A stretch of DNA of 64,000 nucleotides from Syntrophaceae bacterium (GTDB lineage Bacteria > Desulfobacterota > Syntrophia > Syntrophales > Smithellaceae): positions 174,103 to 238,102 of the forward strand of contig JAHDKI010000001.1 in the NCBI GenBank assembly GCA_018436925.1, read 5' to 3'. Shown in pieces: positions 52,786 to 61,641 of this stretch. The notes under the pieces were generated by a model. The model worked only from the letters and a program-made list of their open reading frames with translations, was not told the DNA's origin and made no database searches. A program made the translations under genes and the position numbers. Positions within the stretch are counted from its first letter, which is position 1; each line of letters starts with the position of its first letter.

Positions 52786-54072
52786 TTATTCGTATCGGAG
52801 CGCTTCAGCCGGATCCAGCTTGGACGCTCTCATCGAAGGATAAATGGTGGAGACGAAACAGACCAACAGAGTGCCGATAACAATGACGGCGACATCGCCG
52901 TAATGAACTTTGGAGGGCAGCTCGCTTAAATAATAAACGTCTCCCGGCAGAATCTGAAAATTGAACACCCGTTCCACGAAAAGAGAGATTTTCTGCAGAT
53001 TCAGCGCCACCGCAAGCCCCGCGACGCATCCGAAGAAAACGCCGATCACGCCCACGATCAGGCCCTGGTAGATGAAAATCTTCATGATCGAAAGCGACGT
53101 CGCCCCGAGCGTTTTCAAAATGGCGATGTCCTTATTTTTTTCCATAACGATCATAATGAGCGCGCTGATAATATTGAAGGCCGCGACTAAAACGATGAGA
53201 CTCAAGATGATAAACATCACCCGTTTTTCCAGTTTCAGGGCGGCAAACAGATTTTTGTTCATCTGCATCCAGTTTTGCGCCCAGAAGGGGAACCCCAAAT
53301 CCTTTTGGATGGCGCGGGAAATCACGTCGGCCTTGTAAATGTCGTCCACAACAATGTCGATGCCGGTAACCGCATCGCCCATGTCCAGAAAGGCCTGGCT
53401 GCTTTTAAGTGAGGTGAAGGCCAGTCCCGAGTCGTACTCGTAGAAACCGGATTCGAAGATGCCGACGACGAGAAATTTCTGCATGCGCGGCACCATGCCC
53501 ATCGGGGTGGCGATTCCTCCGGACGGCGAGATGAGCGTGATCGGTTCATAGAGCATAACGCCGAGATTGCGGGCCATTTCGCGGCCGATCAGGATGCCGG
53601 AAAGCGCCGCCGAGTCGGCCGGCAGCTGGTTTCTGGCTTCCGGGGGAAGGCCGTTTAAGCTCTCCATGCTTCCTTCGCGGATTTTTCCGAGCTGAATGAC
53701 GTTTTGGGCGCTTTGCGTGTCCAGCCCGCGGATGATGACACCGGTGACGCCCGCCCCGCCGCGGATCATCGCCTGCGTATAGATGAAGGGGGTTGTGGCC
53801 ACGACGCCGTCGATGCGCTCGATGCGCGTGCGCACGGTTTCGTAACCGGTCATCGGGCCGCCCATATCCCGGGTCACTTCAATGTGGGAGCGCATCCCCA
53901 GAATTTTTGTGCGCAAATCCTCTTCAAACCCGTTCATGACCGCCAGGACAATGATCAGAGCGGCCACGCCCAGAAAAATGCCGAAGATGGAAATGAAGGT
54001 AATGATGGAAACGAAAACCTGCTTGCGTTTCGCCCGCATGTACCTTTTGCTGATGAATAGTTCATAGGACAT
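52786..54072 (-). CDS. LolC/LolE-family lipoprotein-releasing permease
   Basis: The 428-residue protein has four membrane spans: one near the N-terminus (ISIFGIFLGVAALIIVLAVMNGF) and three after residue 280. A large periplasmic domain lies between. The start MSYELFISKRYMRAKRKQVFVSIITFIS and the C-terminal IYPSMRASKLDPAEALRYE are diagnostic of LolC/E. Only one such permease gene is present, so the transporter is probably a homodimer (LolF-like) with LolD. The gene lies 24 bases before lolD and 57 bases after lysS. Confidence 0.93.
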   Translation of the reverse strand: MSYELFISKRYMRAKRKQVFVSIITFISIFGIFLGVAALIIVLAVMNGFEEDLRTKILGMRSHIEVTRDMGGPMTGYETVRTRIERIDGVVATTPFIYTQAMIRGGAGVTGVIIRGLDTQSAQNVIQLGKIREGSMESLNGLPPEARNQLPADSAALSGILIGREMARNLGVMLYEPITLISPSGGIATPMGMVPRMQKFLVVGIFESGFYEYDSGLAFTSLKSSQAFLDMGDAVTGIDIVVDDIYKADVISRAIQKDLGFPFWAQNWMQMNKNLFAALKLEKRVMFIILSLIVLVAAFNIISALIMIVMEKNKDIAILKTLGATSLSIMKIFIYQGLIVGVIGVFFGCVAGLAVALNLQKISLFVERVFNFQILPGDVYYLSELPSKVHYGDVAVIVIGTLLVCFVSTIYPSMRASKLDPAEALRYE

Positions 54073-54129
54073 AGCCGATGATCCTCACAAGTCGCTGTAA
54101 TCCAGAGTCGGTTGGCGGCGTTTTTGCCA

Positions 54130-55611
54130 TCAGTCCTGCCGGGTTCGAAGCAGGGGGAACAAGATGACGTCGCGAATGGAGGCGGAGTCGGTCAGCAGCA
54201 TCACCAGGCGGTCGATGCCGATGCCTTCACCCGCCGTGGGCGGCATGCCGTATTCCAGGGTGCGGATATAATCTTCATCCATTTCATGGGCTTCGTCGTC
54301 TCCCGCCTCGCGCTCCAGAAGCTGCTGGCGGAATCGTTCGCGCTGGTCGGCGGGGTCATTGAGCTCTGAAAAGGCGTTGGCGATCTCACGGCCTGCGATA
54401 TAGAGCTCAAAACGATCCACGAGATCCGGATTGGTGTCGGATCTGCGTGAAAGCGGTGAAACGGCGACCGGATACTGTGTCACGAAGGTCGGTTGAATGA
54501 GTGTTTTTTCCACGACCTCATCGAAGATGGCCATGTGGATTTTCCCCGTCGGATCAGACGGTTTGATATCGCAGCCCAGCTTGCGGGCGAAGGCGACGGT
54601 CCGGTCGTGATCGGCCAGGTCGGCAGGGTGCATGCCGGCGATGTCGATGAGAGCCTCGCTTACCGGCAGGCGCCGCCACGGGGGAGCGAGGTTGATTTCG
54701 ATTCCCTGATAGGTAAACGTCCGGCAACCGAAAAGATGGTCCGCGACATAGGCGAAAAGCTCCTCGGTGAAGGTCATCAGGTCTTCATAGGTCGCGTAGC
54801 TTTGGTAGAATTCCATCATGGTGAATTCCGGATTATGAAAAGTGGAGATGCCTTCATTGCGGAAATTACGGTTGATTTCATAGACTCGTTCAAGTCCGCC
54901 CGTCACAAGGCGTTTGAGGTAGAGCTCCGGAGCGATCCGCAGATAGAAATCCTGATCCAGCGCATTGTGATGGGTTTTAAAAGGCCGGGCCACGGCGCCG
55001 CCCGCTTTGGGCTGCATCATGGGCGTTTCCACTTCCAGAAAGTCGCGCTCGTCCATGAACCGTCGGATTAAGCGGATGATCCGGCTGCGGCGCTCGAAAA
55101 CTTTTTTCACGGAGTCATTGGTGATCAGATCCAGATGCCTCTGACGGTAGCGCGTTTCAATATCCGTCAGGCCATGCCATTTTTCAGGCAAAGGGAGAAT
55201 CGACTTGGCCACCAGATGGATTTGATCGGCCTCGAGAGTGAGCTCATCGGTCTTGGTGCGGAAGAGCTTTCCGCAAACATAAATGATATCGCCGATATCC
55301 ATTTTCTTAAATAGAGCGAAGTCCGCCTCGGAAAGAATGTTTTTGGCCAGATAACACTGGATGCGGCCATTGCGGTCTTGAACTTTGACGAAGGCTGCTT
55401 TGCCGAAACTGCGGACAGCCATCAGGCGGCCGGCAATCGAAAACGGTTCGTCCAGACGCGACAAAGCCTCCGGATCTGCATCGCCGAATCGTTGAAGAAT
55501 CTCCGAAGTGGTGTGCCGGGGTTTTATATCATTGGGGTAAAGGTTCAATCCGGCGTCTTTGAGCGTCGCGATTTTTTCCCGTCGAACCTTTAAAAGTTCA
55601 TTATCTTCCAT
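54130..55611 (-). CDS. lysS: lysyl-tRNA synthetase (class II)
   Basis: The 493-residue enzyme has an N-terminal OB-fold anticodon domain (about 1-150; SIAGRLMAVRSFGKAAFVKVQDRNGRIQCYL) and class II motifs: RYRQRHLDLI and FLEVETPMMQPKAGGAVARPFKTHHNALDQDFYLRIAPELYLKRLVTGG (motif 1 and substrate region), FRNEGISTFHNPEFTMMEFY (motif 2), and GEGIGIDRLVMLLTDSASIRDVILFPLLR (motif 3). It charges tRNA-Lys. It starts the minus-strand envelope run, so lysS may be co-transcribed with lolC/E. Confidence 0.97.
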   Translation of the reverse strand: MEDNELLKVRREKIATLKDAGLNLYPNDIKPRHTTSEILQRFGDADPEALSRLDEPFSIAGRLMAVRSFGKAAFVKVQDRNGRIQCYLAKNILSEADFALFKKMDIGDIIYVCGKLFRTKTDELTLEADQIHLVAKSILPLPEKWHGLTDIETRYRQRHLDLITNDSVKKVFERRSRIIRLIRRFMDERDFLEVETPMMQPKAGGAVARPFKTHHNALDQDFYLRIAPELYLKRLVTGGLERVYEINRNFRNEGISTFHNPEFTMMEFYQSYATYEDLMTFTEELFAYVADHLFGCRTFTYQGIEINLAPPWRRLPVSEALIDIAGMHPADLADHDRTVAFARKLGCDIKPSDPTGKIHMAIFDEVVEKTLIQPTFVTQYPVAVSPLSRRSDTNPDLVDRFELYIAGREIANAFSELNDPADQRERFRQQLLEREAGDDEAHEMDEDYIRTLEYGMPPTAGEGIGIDRLVMLLTDSASIRDVILFPLLRTRQD

Positions 55612-55649
55612 TGTTGCTCCATCAGGTTGTTCCGCTAAAAGTTCACCTG

Positions 55650-55676
55650 GTTATATTTTTTTTCGCAAATAGTCAA
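55650..55676 (-). promoter_or_regulatory. probable sigma70-type promoter of lysS
   Basis: On the minus strand TTGACT (55671-55676) and TATAAC (55650-55655) are separated by a short 15-base, A-rich spacer, about 40 bases before the lysS ATG. The short spacer lowers confidence. Confidence 0.45.
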
Positions 55677-55725
55677 GATCGATTGCGTTTTTAAGGCGGG
55701 TGGAACCCCGACAGAAAAAATCTGT

Positions 55726-55754
55726 TTGCCACGGGCGCTCTGATTATGTATGAT
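55726..55754 (+). promoter_or_regulatory. sigma70-type promoter of ssb
   Basis: TTGCCA (55726-55731), a 17-base spacer and TATGAT (55749-55754) lie 33 bases before the ssb start codon. Confidence 0.7.
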
Positions 55755-55787
55755 CGGCGCACTTCAACGTTTTTTCAGGGGGAAATT

Positions 55788-56192
55788 ATGATCAACAAGG
55801 CGATTCTGGTGGGCCGGCTGGGCAAAGACCCGGAAGTTCGCTATACGCAGGATGGGACCATGGTGACGACCTTCAATCTGGCCACGGACGAAAACTGGAA
55901 AGATAAGGCCGGTGAAAAAAACCAGCGAACGGAGTGGCACAGGATTGTCACCTTCGGCAAACTGGCCGAAATCTGCGGCAATTATCTGGTCAAAGGGAAG
56001 CTCGTTTACATCGAAGGCCGGATTCAGACCCGATCCTGGGATGATAAGGACGGGGTCAAACGGTATACGACTGAAATCGTCGCCAGCGACATGAAGATGC
56101 TCGATTCCAAAGGTCAGGGACGGTCTGAGGACGCTGCGCCGGATATGGGATCCGCCCCGGGCGGCGCTTCGGGTGATGATGTTCCGTTTTAG
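55788..56192 (+). CDS. ssb: single-stranded DNA-binding protein
   Basis: The 134-residue protein has the OB-fold start [35 protein letters not shown], and [61 protein letters not shown]. The short linker ends in the acidic tip DDVPF that recruits DNA-repair partners. GGGGG lies before the ATG at 55788; the frame upstream to 55746 would include the promoter. It is monocistronic with its own promoter and terminator. Confidence 0.97.
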   Translation: MINKAILVGRLGKDPEVRYTQDGTMVTTFNLATDENWKDKAGEKNQRTEWHRIVTFGKLAEICGNYLVKGKLVYIEGRIQTRSWDDKDGVKRYTTEIVASDMKMLDSKGQGRSEDAAPDMGSAPGGASGDDVPF

Positions 56193-56220
56193 GAAATGTC
56201 TTCAAAGACGCAAGGGTGTA

Positions 56221-56252
56221 AAAACGCCGGCGTTTTCCGCCGGCGTTTTTTT
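56221..56252 (+). terminator. rho-independent terminator of ssb
   Basis: The perfect 12-bp stem AAAACGCCGGCG/CGCCGGCGTTTT (56221-56232 with 56238-56249) has a 5-base loop and seven T. Confidence 0.94.
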
Positions 56253-56312
56253 CTTGCTCGATTCAATCCTTATCCTTTTGGGGTGAATGATTGAACCGCG
56301 ATAGACGGCCCC

Positions 56313-56501
56313 TCACTTATTGTCCTGTTGTTCTTTCTTGGCCGGCGTGGAGGAATCCTCATTTTCGTTGACGGATTTTTTGAAATTTTTAATGCCCTTG
56401 CCGATGGCCGACCCGATTTCCGGCAACTTGCCGACACCGAAAATAATTAAAATGATGACCAGAATGATCAGCAATTCCGGCATGCCCAAACTTCCAAACA
56501 T
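56313..56501 (-). CDS. tatA: Sec-independent translocase subunit TatA/E
   Basis: The 62-residue protein has the TatA layout: [22 protein letters not shown] (membrane helix), [21 protein letters not shown] (amphipathic helix with FGxxKLPE-like motif), and an acidic/basic tail [13 protein letters not shown]. It forms the protein-conducting part of the Tat pathway. tatB and tatC are not in the window. Confidence 0.94.
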   Translation of the reverse strand: MFGSLGMPELLIILVIILIIFGVGKLPEIGSAIGKGIKNFKKSVNENEDSSTPAKKEQQDNK

Positions 56502-56530
56502 AGTTCACCTTCTTTTCATTGAATTTGTGG

Positions 56531-57358
56531 TTACGGCAGGCGCAAATGGATAACCTGCCCCGACTTTCCCAGATTTTCAATCACTTTACCCTGAAACACC
56601 AACCTGACACCGCCGGCGTTGCCGATATCCAGATCAAAGCGGGCGGCTTTTCGGGATATTTTTTCACCCGGCTTCAAAAGCGCCTCGACAGGCGGCTGGC
56701 CGTCGGCGATCATTCGGACCCAGGTTTCTTCCGACGCGGTGATAATCAGTGACGATGGATCACTGACTTCGTCCTGCGCTTTTGCGAGGGGTTGATCCGG
56801 AACCGGAGCCGCCGCCGGCGACGCCGGGGCGCCGGGCGTCTGTTGAGCCGGGGCGTCCGACGCAGAAGGCTCTGCTTCCGGGAGCGGGCCAGCCGGGGAA
56901 GAGGCGATGCCCTGCGTTTGTTGACCGTTGCCCTGGATTGCCGGCTCCGGCGGAGAGTATTGCAGCGAAACAAACAGCGCGACAGCGACGAAAACGATAA
57001 TGATCGCGGCTATCCACAAAGAGGTTTTGTAGCGCTCGGTCCGGTTGCGGAAGAGTTTCTTTTCCTCTTCTTTTTTGGTTTCGATGGCGCTGGCCTTCAT
57101 TTTTTGCGAATACAGAAAATCTTCATAGCGCTTCAGAGTCGGACCGCCGTCCACGCCGAGCGCTCGGGCGTAAGTATGGATGAAGTTCCGCGTATAAATC
57201 GGGACCGGCAGCGACTGAAAATCGCTGTTCTCGATGGCCGCCAGATTGACCACGCTCACCCTGGTGCGCAAAAACATATCCTTTAGGGTCAGACCGGCGG
57301 CTTCCCGGGCTTTTTTAAGCTCTGATTGCGCGATGTCTGTTTCTTCGTCGGCTGCCAT
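56531..57358 (-). CDS. RodZ-like membrane protein (N-terminal HTH, C-terminal DUF4115)
   Basis: The 275-residue protein has a cytoplasmic Xre-type helix-turn-helix: LKKAREAAGLTLKDMFLRTRVSVVNLAAIENSDFQSLPVPIYTRNFIHTYARALGVD. A basic stretch follows, then one membrane span near residues 110-130 (LWIAAIIIVFVAVALFVSL), a Pro/Ala/Gln-rich periplasmic linker, and a C-terminal DUF4115 domain (ASEETWVRMIADGQPPVEALLKPGEKISRKA... GKVIENLGKSGQVIHLRLP). The arrangement is that of RodZ, which links MreB to the cell wall. The start at 57358 is chosen by homology. Confidence 0.9.
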   Translation of the reverse strand: MAADEETDIAQSELKKAREAAGLTLKDMFLRTRVSVVNLAAIENSDFQSLPVPIYTRNFIHTYARALGVDGGPTLKRYEDFLYSQKMKASAIETKKEEEKKLFRNRTERYKTSLWIAAIIIVFVAVALFVSLQYSPPEPAIQGNGQQTQGIASSPAGPLPEAEPSASDAPAQQTPGAPASPAAAPVPDQPLAKAQDEVSDPSSLIITASEETWVRMIADGQPPVEALLKPGEKISRKAARFDLDIGNAGGVRLVFQGKVIENLGKSGQVIHLRLP

Positions 57359-57493
57359 TAACCCATCACAAATAAACAATATTTTGCTGTGCTTAACATT
57401 AATTCTCCGGCAGTGCAATCTGAAAAGATTGTCCTGTTCTTTTGTCGGGCTTTATGGTTAAACGCCGCAAAGTTCCGAATAAAGGATGTGCAG

Positions 57494-58282
57494 ATGGCGG
57501 ATTTTGCGGTGTTTGCCCGGCAACTGGCGCAAGACGCCGGCGCGCTTTTGGCCGGCCGGTTTTCCAAACGTCATGAGGTGGAGTACAAAGGAACGATTGA
57601 TCTGGTCACCGAGGCGGATCGGCTGTCCGAGGCGCTGATGGTCGAACGCATCCGGTCGCGATTTCCCGATCACGGGATTATTACGGAGGAGTCGCCGGCG
57701 CTAAACGAAGCGGCCGGCCTGCGCTGGATCATTGATCCGCTTGACGGCACGACCAATTATGCTCACGGCAATCCGGTCTTTTGCGTTTCCGTCGCGTTGG
57801 AAAAAGAAGGCAAAATCGTTTTGGGCGTGGTTTACGATCCGATGCGCGGAGATCTGTTTTTTGCCCGTCGGGGCAACGGGGCGACGCTCAACGGCAGGGC
57901 GCTTTGTGTTTCAAAGGTGTCGGATTTATCCAGAAGCCTGCTTGCAACAGGGTTTCCTTATGATATCCGCGAGAGCCCCGAGAACAATCTGGATTTCTTC
58001 GGCGCGATGGCCGTTCAGGCTCAGGCGATCCGGCGGGCGGGCGCGGCGGCGCTGGATCTGGCGTATCTGGCGGCAGGACGTTTTGACGGGTTTTGGGAGC
58101 TCAAACTCAAGCCCTGGGACACGGCGGCCGGATGTCTGCTGGTTTCGGAAGCGGGCGGCCGGGTGACGGAAATGGACGGGGGGCCTTGGCGGATCGACTC
58201 GGCCGGGCTTGCGGCCTCCAATGGATTGATTCACGAGCCGATGCTTGAGGTGTTTCAGGCCGTGAAAAAAATGCGCCTTTAG
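57494..58282 (+). CDS. inositol monophosphatase family protein (SuhB-like)
   Basis: The 262-residue metal-dependent phosphatase has HEVEYKGTIDLVTEADRLSEALM, GIITEESPALN (metal site), IIDPLDGTTNYAHGNPVFCVSVAL (DPLDGTTN motif), and LKPWDTAAGCLLVSEAGGRVTEMDGG (WDxAAG motif). It can hydrolyse inositol-1-phosphate or similar small phosphomonoesters. AAAGGATG stands shortly before the ATG. It is divergent from the rodZ-like gene. Confidence 0.92.
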   Translation: MADFAVFARQLAQDAGALLAGRFSKRHEVEYKGTIDLVTEADRLSEALMVERIRSRFPDHGIITEESPALNEAAGLRWIIDPLDGTTNYAHGNPVFCVSVALEKEGKIVLGVVYDPMRGDLFFARRGNGATLNGRALCVSKVSDLSRSLLATGFPYDIRESPENNLDFFGAMAVQAQAIRRAGAAALDLAYLAAGRFDGFWELKLKPWDTAAGCLLVSEAGGRVTEMDGGPWRIDSAGLAASNGLIHEPMLEVFQAVKKMRL

Positions 58283-58336
58283 TCGTTGAGCCGTCCGGGT
58301 TGAATTTTTTTTGTGAGATGGTCGGATAAGAAAATC

Positions 58337-58366
58337 TTGACACGGGCGATTTCCGTTTTCTATAGT
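58337..58366 (+). promoter_or_regulatory. sigma70-type promoter of the DUF4388/cNMP gene
   Basis: TTGACA (58337-58342), an 18-base spacer and TATAGT (58361-58366) lie 25 bases before the ATG. Confidence 0.7.
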
Positions 58367-58391
58367 CTGACCATCAAATGGACACGATGAC

Positions 58392-59570
58392 ATGATGACT
58401 GACAATATCGTATTTTCCGGAAGCCTGCTTTTTCTGTCGCTGGCCGACGTTTTTCAACTCCTGGGCGGCAATACCTGCACCGGCATTCTGACCCTGCGCA
58501 GTCCTTACGCGGCGGACGCGGGATTGGTTTACTTTTCCGAGGGCAATCCCGTCAATGCCGTCTGGGGGCCTTACAGAGGGCTGGCGGCGGTTCATGCCCT
58601 GTTCGGCTGGACGGATGGAGCCTACGATTTTTCAGAGGAAGACATAAGCGGCGTCGAGCCGGTCATCAGGCAGAGCATGATGGAAGTTCTTCTGGATGCT
58701 TTACGCCTGCTTGATGACGGGACGATTCCAAGGGTCGGCGCGCTTTCTCCCGACCATACGCTCACGGCGGCAAAAGGGCCGGGAGCCGGGCCGGAGGATC
58801 TGGTCTGTCCGATCAAAGGTCCTCTGGTGGACTATCGGTACGTGACGATCGAAAATCACTATGCCGACGGCCAAACAATCGTGAAACAGGGCAAACCGGG
58901 CAAGTGGTTGTGGGTGATCTGTGAAGGCACCGTCCGAATTCTCAAAGAAACCCCCAAGGGACCTGTGACGCTCGCCCGCCTGGGAGAAGGGTGTTTTATC
59001 GGAACGATCGGCTCGTTTCTGTACGGCAATTACGAGCGCAACGCCACGGCGATCGCCGAGGGCGATGTCCAGTTGTGCATCCTCGATATCGAGGTGCTCC
59101 ACCGGGAATATTCCGCGTTGTCGCCGGATTTTAAAAAAATTCTGCTGAGCCTCGACAATCGGTTGCGGATGATCAACGATCATGCCGTTTTGGCTTATCT
59201 GGGGGAATATGCAAAAGAACTGCCGTCCGGCGCCGCAGTGGAAGAAAAGTATCAAGGCAGCTCAAATCTTCATATCATCCGGTCGGGAACGGCCGACATC
59301 ATCGGCAAGGGGCCGCGGGGCGATGTGCATCTTTTGACCCTGGGGCGCGACGACGTTTTCGGCCGAATACCGTTTATGGCTTTCGGCCATGAACCGTTGG
59401 CCGCGTCTGTGGCGACATCGCAAGACTTTGAAGCCGAGATGCTCGACAGCCGGTCTTTGCAGAAGGAATACGAAAAACTTTCCCACACCTTCCGGAATTT
59501 TGTTTTCAGTTCCGCCACCAACATTTCCATGACCACCCGGCTTTTCTATCAATTGCTGGAAAAAACCTGA
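58392..59570 (+). CDS. DUF4388 plus cyclic-nucleotide-binding domain protein
   Basis: The 392-residue cytoplasmic protein has three parts. Residues 5-115 match DUF4388 (PATAN): FSGSLLFLSLADVFQLLGGNTCTGILTLRSPYAADAGLVYFSEGNPVNAVWG. Residues about 150-260 form a cNMP-type domain (HYADGQTIVKQGKPGKWLWVICEGTVRIL... LARLGEGCFIGTIGSFLYGNYERNATAIAEG). Residues about 280-390 form a second, weaker cNMP-like domain (GSSNLHIIRSGTADIIGKGPRGDVHLLTLGRDDVFGRIPFM). No DNA-binding motif is seen. DUF4388 often occurs in signalling proteins of delta-type bacteria. The nucleotide bound, if any, is unknown. Confidence 0.83.
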   Translation: MMTDNIVFSGSLLFLSLADVFQLLGGNTCTGILTLRSPYAADAGLVYFSEGNPVNAVWGPYRGLAAVHALFGWTDGAYDFSEEDISGVEPVIRQSMMEVLLDALRLLDDGTIPRVGALSPDHTLTAAKGPGAGPEDLVCPIKGPLVDYRYVTIENHYADGQTIVKQGKPGKWLWVICEGTVRILKETPKGPVTLARLGEGCFIGTIGSFLYGNYERNATAIAEGDVQLCILDIEVLHREYSALSPDFKKILLSLDNRLRMINDHAVLAYLGEYAKELPSGAAVEEKYQGSSNLHIIRSGTADIIGKGPRGDVHLLTLGRDDVFGRIPFMAFGHEPLAASVATSQDFEAEMLDSRSLQKEYEKLSHTFRNFVFSSATNISMTTRLFYQLLEKT

Positions 59571-59590
59571 AACGCCGAGAATCGGAGTGT

Positions 59591-59995
59591 TCAACCGCCT
59601 GCGGCGGCAAGGGTTGTGATGACACATTGACGCGTTCTGGGGCCGTCGAATTCGCACAAGAAGATGGCCTGCCAGGTGCCCAGAACCAGTCGTCCGCCGG
59701 AGACGATCACGGTCGCGGAGGCGCCCATCAGAGACGCTTTGACATGCGCCGCGGCATTGCCTTCCGCATGCCGGTAATCCGCTTTGGATGGAACCGTCCG
59801 TTCCAGCGCGGCGAGCATGTCGCGCTGCACGTCCGGGTCGGCGTTTTCGTTGATGGTTACGCCCGCAGTGGTGTGGGGGACGTAAATAAGGCAGATGCCG
59901 TCCGTCACGTTTTCCCGGACTACGGCGCGCCGCACCTCGTCGGTGATGTCGATCATTTGATCCTTCGTCTGAGTGCGAATATTCAAGGTTTTCAT
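59591..59995 (-). CDS. YjbQ family (UPF0047) protein
   Basis: The 134-residue protein is of the YjbQ/secondary thiamine-phosphate synthase family. VRENVTDGICLIYVPHTTAGVTINENADPDVQRDM contains the conserved HTTA motif, and HVKASLMGASATVIVSGGRLVLGTWQAIFLCEFDGPRTR contains the conserved H and W positions. E. coli YjbQ has weak thiamine-phosphate synthase activity. The start at 59995 follows GGAGG nearby. It directly follows the second MCE transporter operon (1-base gap). Confidence 0.9.
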   Translation of the reverse strand: MKTLNIRTQTKDQMIDITDEVRRAVVRENVTDGICLIYVPHTTAGVTINENADPDVQRDMLAALERTVPSKADYRHAEGNAAAHVKASLMGASATVIVSGGRLVLGTWQAIFLCEFDGPRTRQCVITTLAAAGG

Positions 59996-59996
59996 C

Positions 59997-60677
59997 TTAG
60001 TCCTCCCGCCCCTCCGAAACCCTCTGCCGCGCTCGGACATAGATGTCGTCCATCACGGTTTTTGAAATCCGCTTCATCGCGGCGCTCATCGCAAGCGCGA
60101 ACCCTTCGGGAGATTGCGCCTTGAGCGCTTCTGAGTCCGCATAAGTCTTCTGGTAGACGATTCGCTCTGTCGGACTTTGCCGGCGCAGATCTTTGAGTGT
60201 CACGGTCAGGCTGATGAACGCTTTTTTCTCCGCCCCCGCGTCGAGATAGAAGCTTTCCACGGCGCCCTGGAGCAGAAAGCGGCTGTCGCCGGCGTCATGG
60301 CGTGAAAAAGCGGCCAGGAAAAGACCGTTTTTCCGCACGTCGCGCAAAAGCAGATCGGCGGTCATATCCGCCGGATTGACCGCCCAGCGGGAATAGTTGA
60401 AAGCGTCGATCCGGCGGTCGGGAAGACGAAACGCCATGTGGGTGCCGCTGTAAGCCGAGGCCGCCGCAAAGCGGCTGAACTTGAGGCTTTCATTGACCGG
60501 GCCGGATGTCTCAATCGGCGGGGAATCATAAGACAGCAGATACTGATCAATCTGATAGGCGGGTCGGCTGCGGCCGCCGCAGCCGTAAATCGGGATCAGC
60601 GCGGCGATCATCACCAGGGAGACAATCTTGATCATCCGTCCGTTTAACGTCAGGCAGCGGAAAAAAAGCTGATGCAT
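59997..60677 (-). CDS. ABC-type transport auxiliary lipoprotein (PqiC/YmbA-like)
   Basis: The 226-residue protein has a signal sequence and lipobox IYGC (Cys33 from the chosen start). The mature part has QIDQYLLSYDSPP, SRFAAASAYSGTHMAFRLPDRRIDAFNYSRWAVNPADM and LKDLRRQSPTERIVYQKTYA, which fit the PqiC/YmbA family of outer-membrane partners of MCE proteins. The start at 60677 has AAGGAG 8 bases upstream; an internal Met at 60635 is the homology-based alternative. It follows the MCE gene by 19 bases. Confidence 0.83.
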   Translation of the reverse strand: MHQLFFRCLTLNGRMIKIVSLVMIAALIPIYGCGGRSRPAYQIDQYLLSYDSPPIETSGPVNESLKFSRFAAASAYSGTHMAFRLPDRRIDAFNYSRWAVNPADMTADLLLRDVRKNGLFLAAFSRHDAGDSRFLLQGAVESFYLDAGAEKKAFISLTVTLKDLRRQSPTERIVYQKTYADSEALKAQSPEGFALAMSAAMKRISKTVMDDIYVRARQRVSEGRED

Positions 60678-60696
60678 GATGGCTTCTCCTTCCCTT

Positions 60697-61629
60697 CTAT
60701 TCCATCATCTTGCGAGGCGGCGGCGGCGGTTCAAAAAACAGCTCCGACGGGTTGCGTTGAATACTGTCCGAGAATATCTTTAGATTCGCCGAGGTTTCGC
60801 GCAGATTGTCCGACGTATCGGCCAGATCATTGGTGATGGTCCGCATCCTCGCGTCGAGGTCCGCAAGCAGAGCATCCGTCCGGAGCGCCTTGTCCCGAAT
60901 ATCGAGAGAGTCGATTTCGGTTTGAACCTGTTTAATCAGCCTGCGCGCATCCGCCAAAGCGTTTGCCGTCTGGTCCAGCGCTTCGCTGAGCTTAGCCGAG
61001 GAGACGGTTTTGTTGATTCCTATGGCCGCATCATTCAGGCTGGCGGAGGCCGATTCGAGATGGCCCATGATGTTTTGCAGCTTTCTGCTGGAGGCCAGGT
61101 CTTCGATGGCTTTGGCGGTCAGCTTGATCTGGTCGGATATTCCCTGGAAGTCGATGGATTTGAGGCTTTGCATAATCAGGGCGGTGTCTCCAATGAACCG
61201 GTTAATATCCGAGCGTCGAGACGGAATCACCGGATAGGGGGGCTTGAAGGACAAAACCGGCGATGCGGGCGAAACCGACGGCGGCATCTGATCGAGTTCG
61301 ACGAATACTATGCCGGTGATACCGGCGGTTTTGAGGCTGGCGACTGTTTGTTGCTGAAGATGATTTTCCAGATCGACTTTCATCAGCACCTCAATCAGAC
61401 GATAGTCCGGCGCGACCCGGATGGCCTGCACCTTGCCGATATCGACCCCCCGGTATTTGATGGCGGAATCGGCTTGCAGCCCCTGGACGGATTCGTCGAA
61501 ATAGGTGACGTACAGAGAGCCTTTCATAAACATTTTGGCCGCGCCGATCCAGATCAAAACAATCGTACAAATCAGCACGCCCGTGAGGACGAAAAGCCCG
61601 ATAAGAAATTTTGAACGATCTGCGGACAT
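60697..61629 (-). CDS. MCE (MlaD-like) domain protein of a second lipid transporter
   Basis: The 310-residue protein has an N-terminal membrane anchor (FLIGLFVLTGVLICTIVLIWIGA), one MCE domain (VTYFDESVQGLQADSAIKYRGVDIGKVQAIRVAPDYRLIEVLMKVD... VASLKTAGITGIVFVELDQMP), and a long C-terminal coiled-coil region (about 140-290; repeated SLNDAAIGINKT, LIKQVQTEIDSLD, ITNDLADTSDNLRETSANL). It ends in a Pro-rich tail. The long coil would cross the periplasm towards the PqiC-like lipoprotein. Its ATPase and permease genes lie immediately upstream. Confidence 0.9.
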   Translation of the reverse strand: MSADRSKFLIGLFVLTGVLICTIVLIWIGAAKMFMKGSLYVTYFDESVQGLQADSAIKYRGVDIGKVQAIRVAPDYRLIEVLMKVDLENHLQQQTVASLKTAGITGIVFVELDQMPPSVSPASPVLSFKPPYPVIPSRRSDINRFIGDTALIMQSLKSIDFQGISDQIKLTAKAIEDLASSRKLQNIMGHLESASASLNDAAIGINKTVSSAKLSEALDQTANALADARRLIKQVQTEIDSLDIRDKALRTDALLADLDARMRTITNDLADTSDNLRETSANLKIFSDSIQRNPSELFFEPPPPPRKMME

Positions 61630-61641
61630 AGTGCCTCTTAA

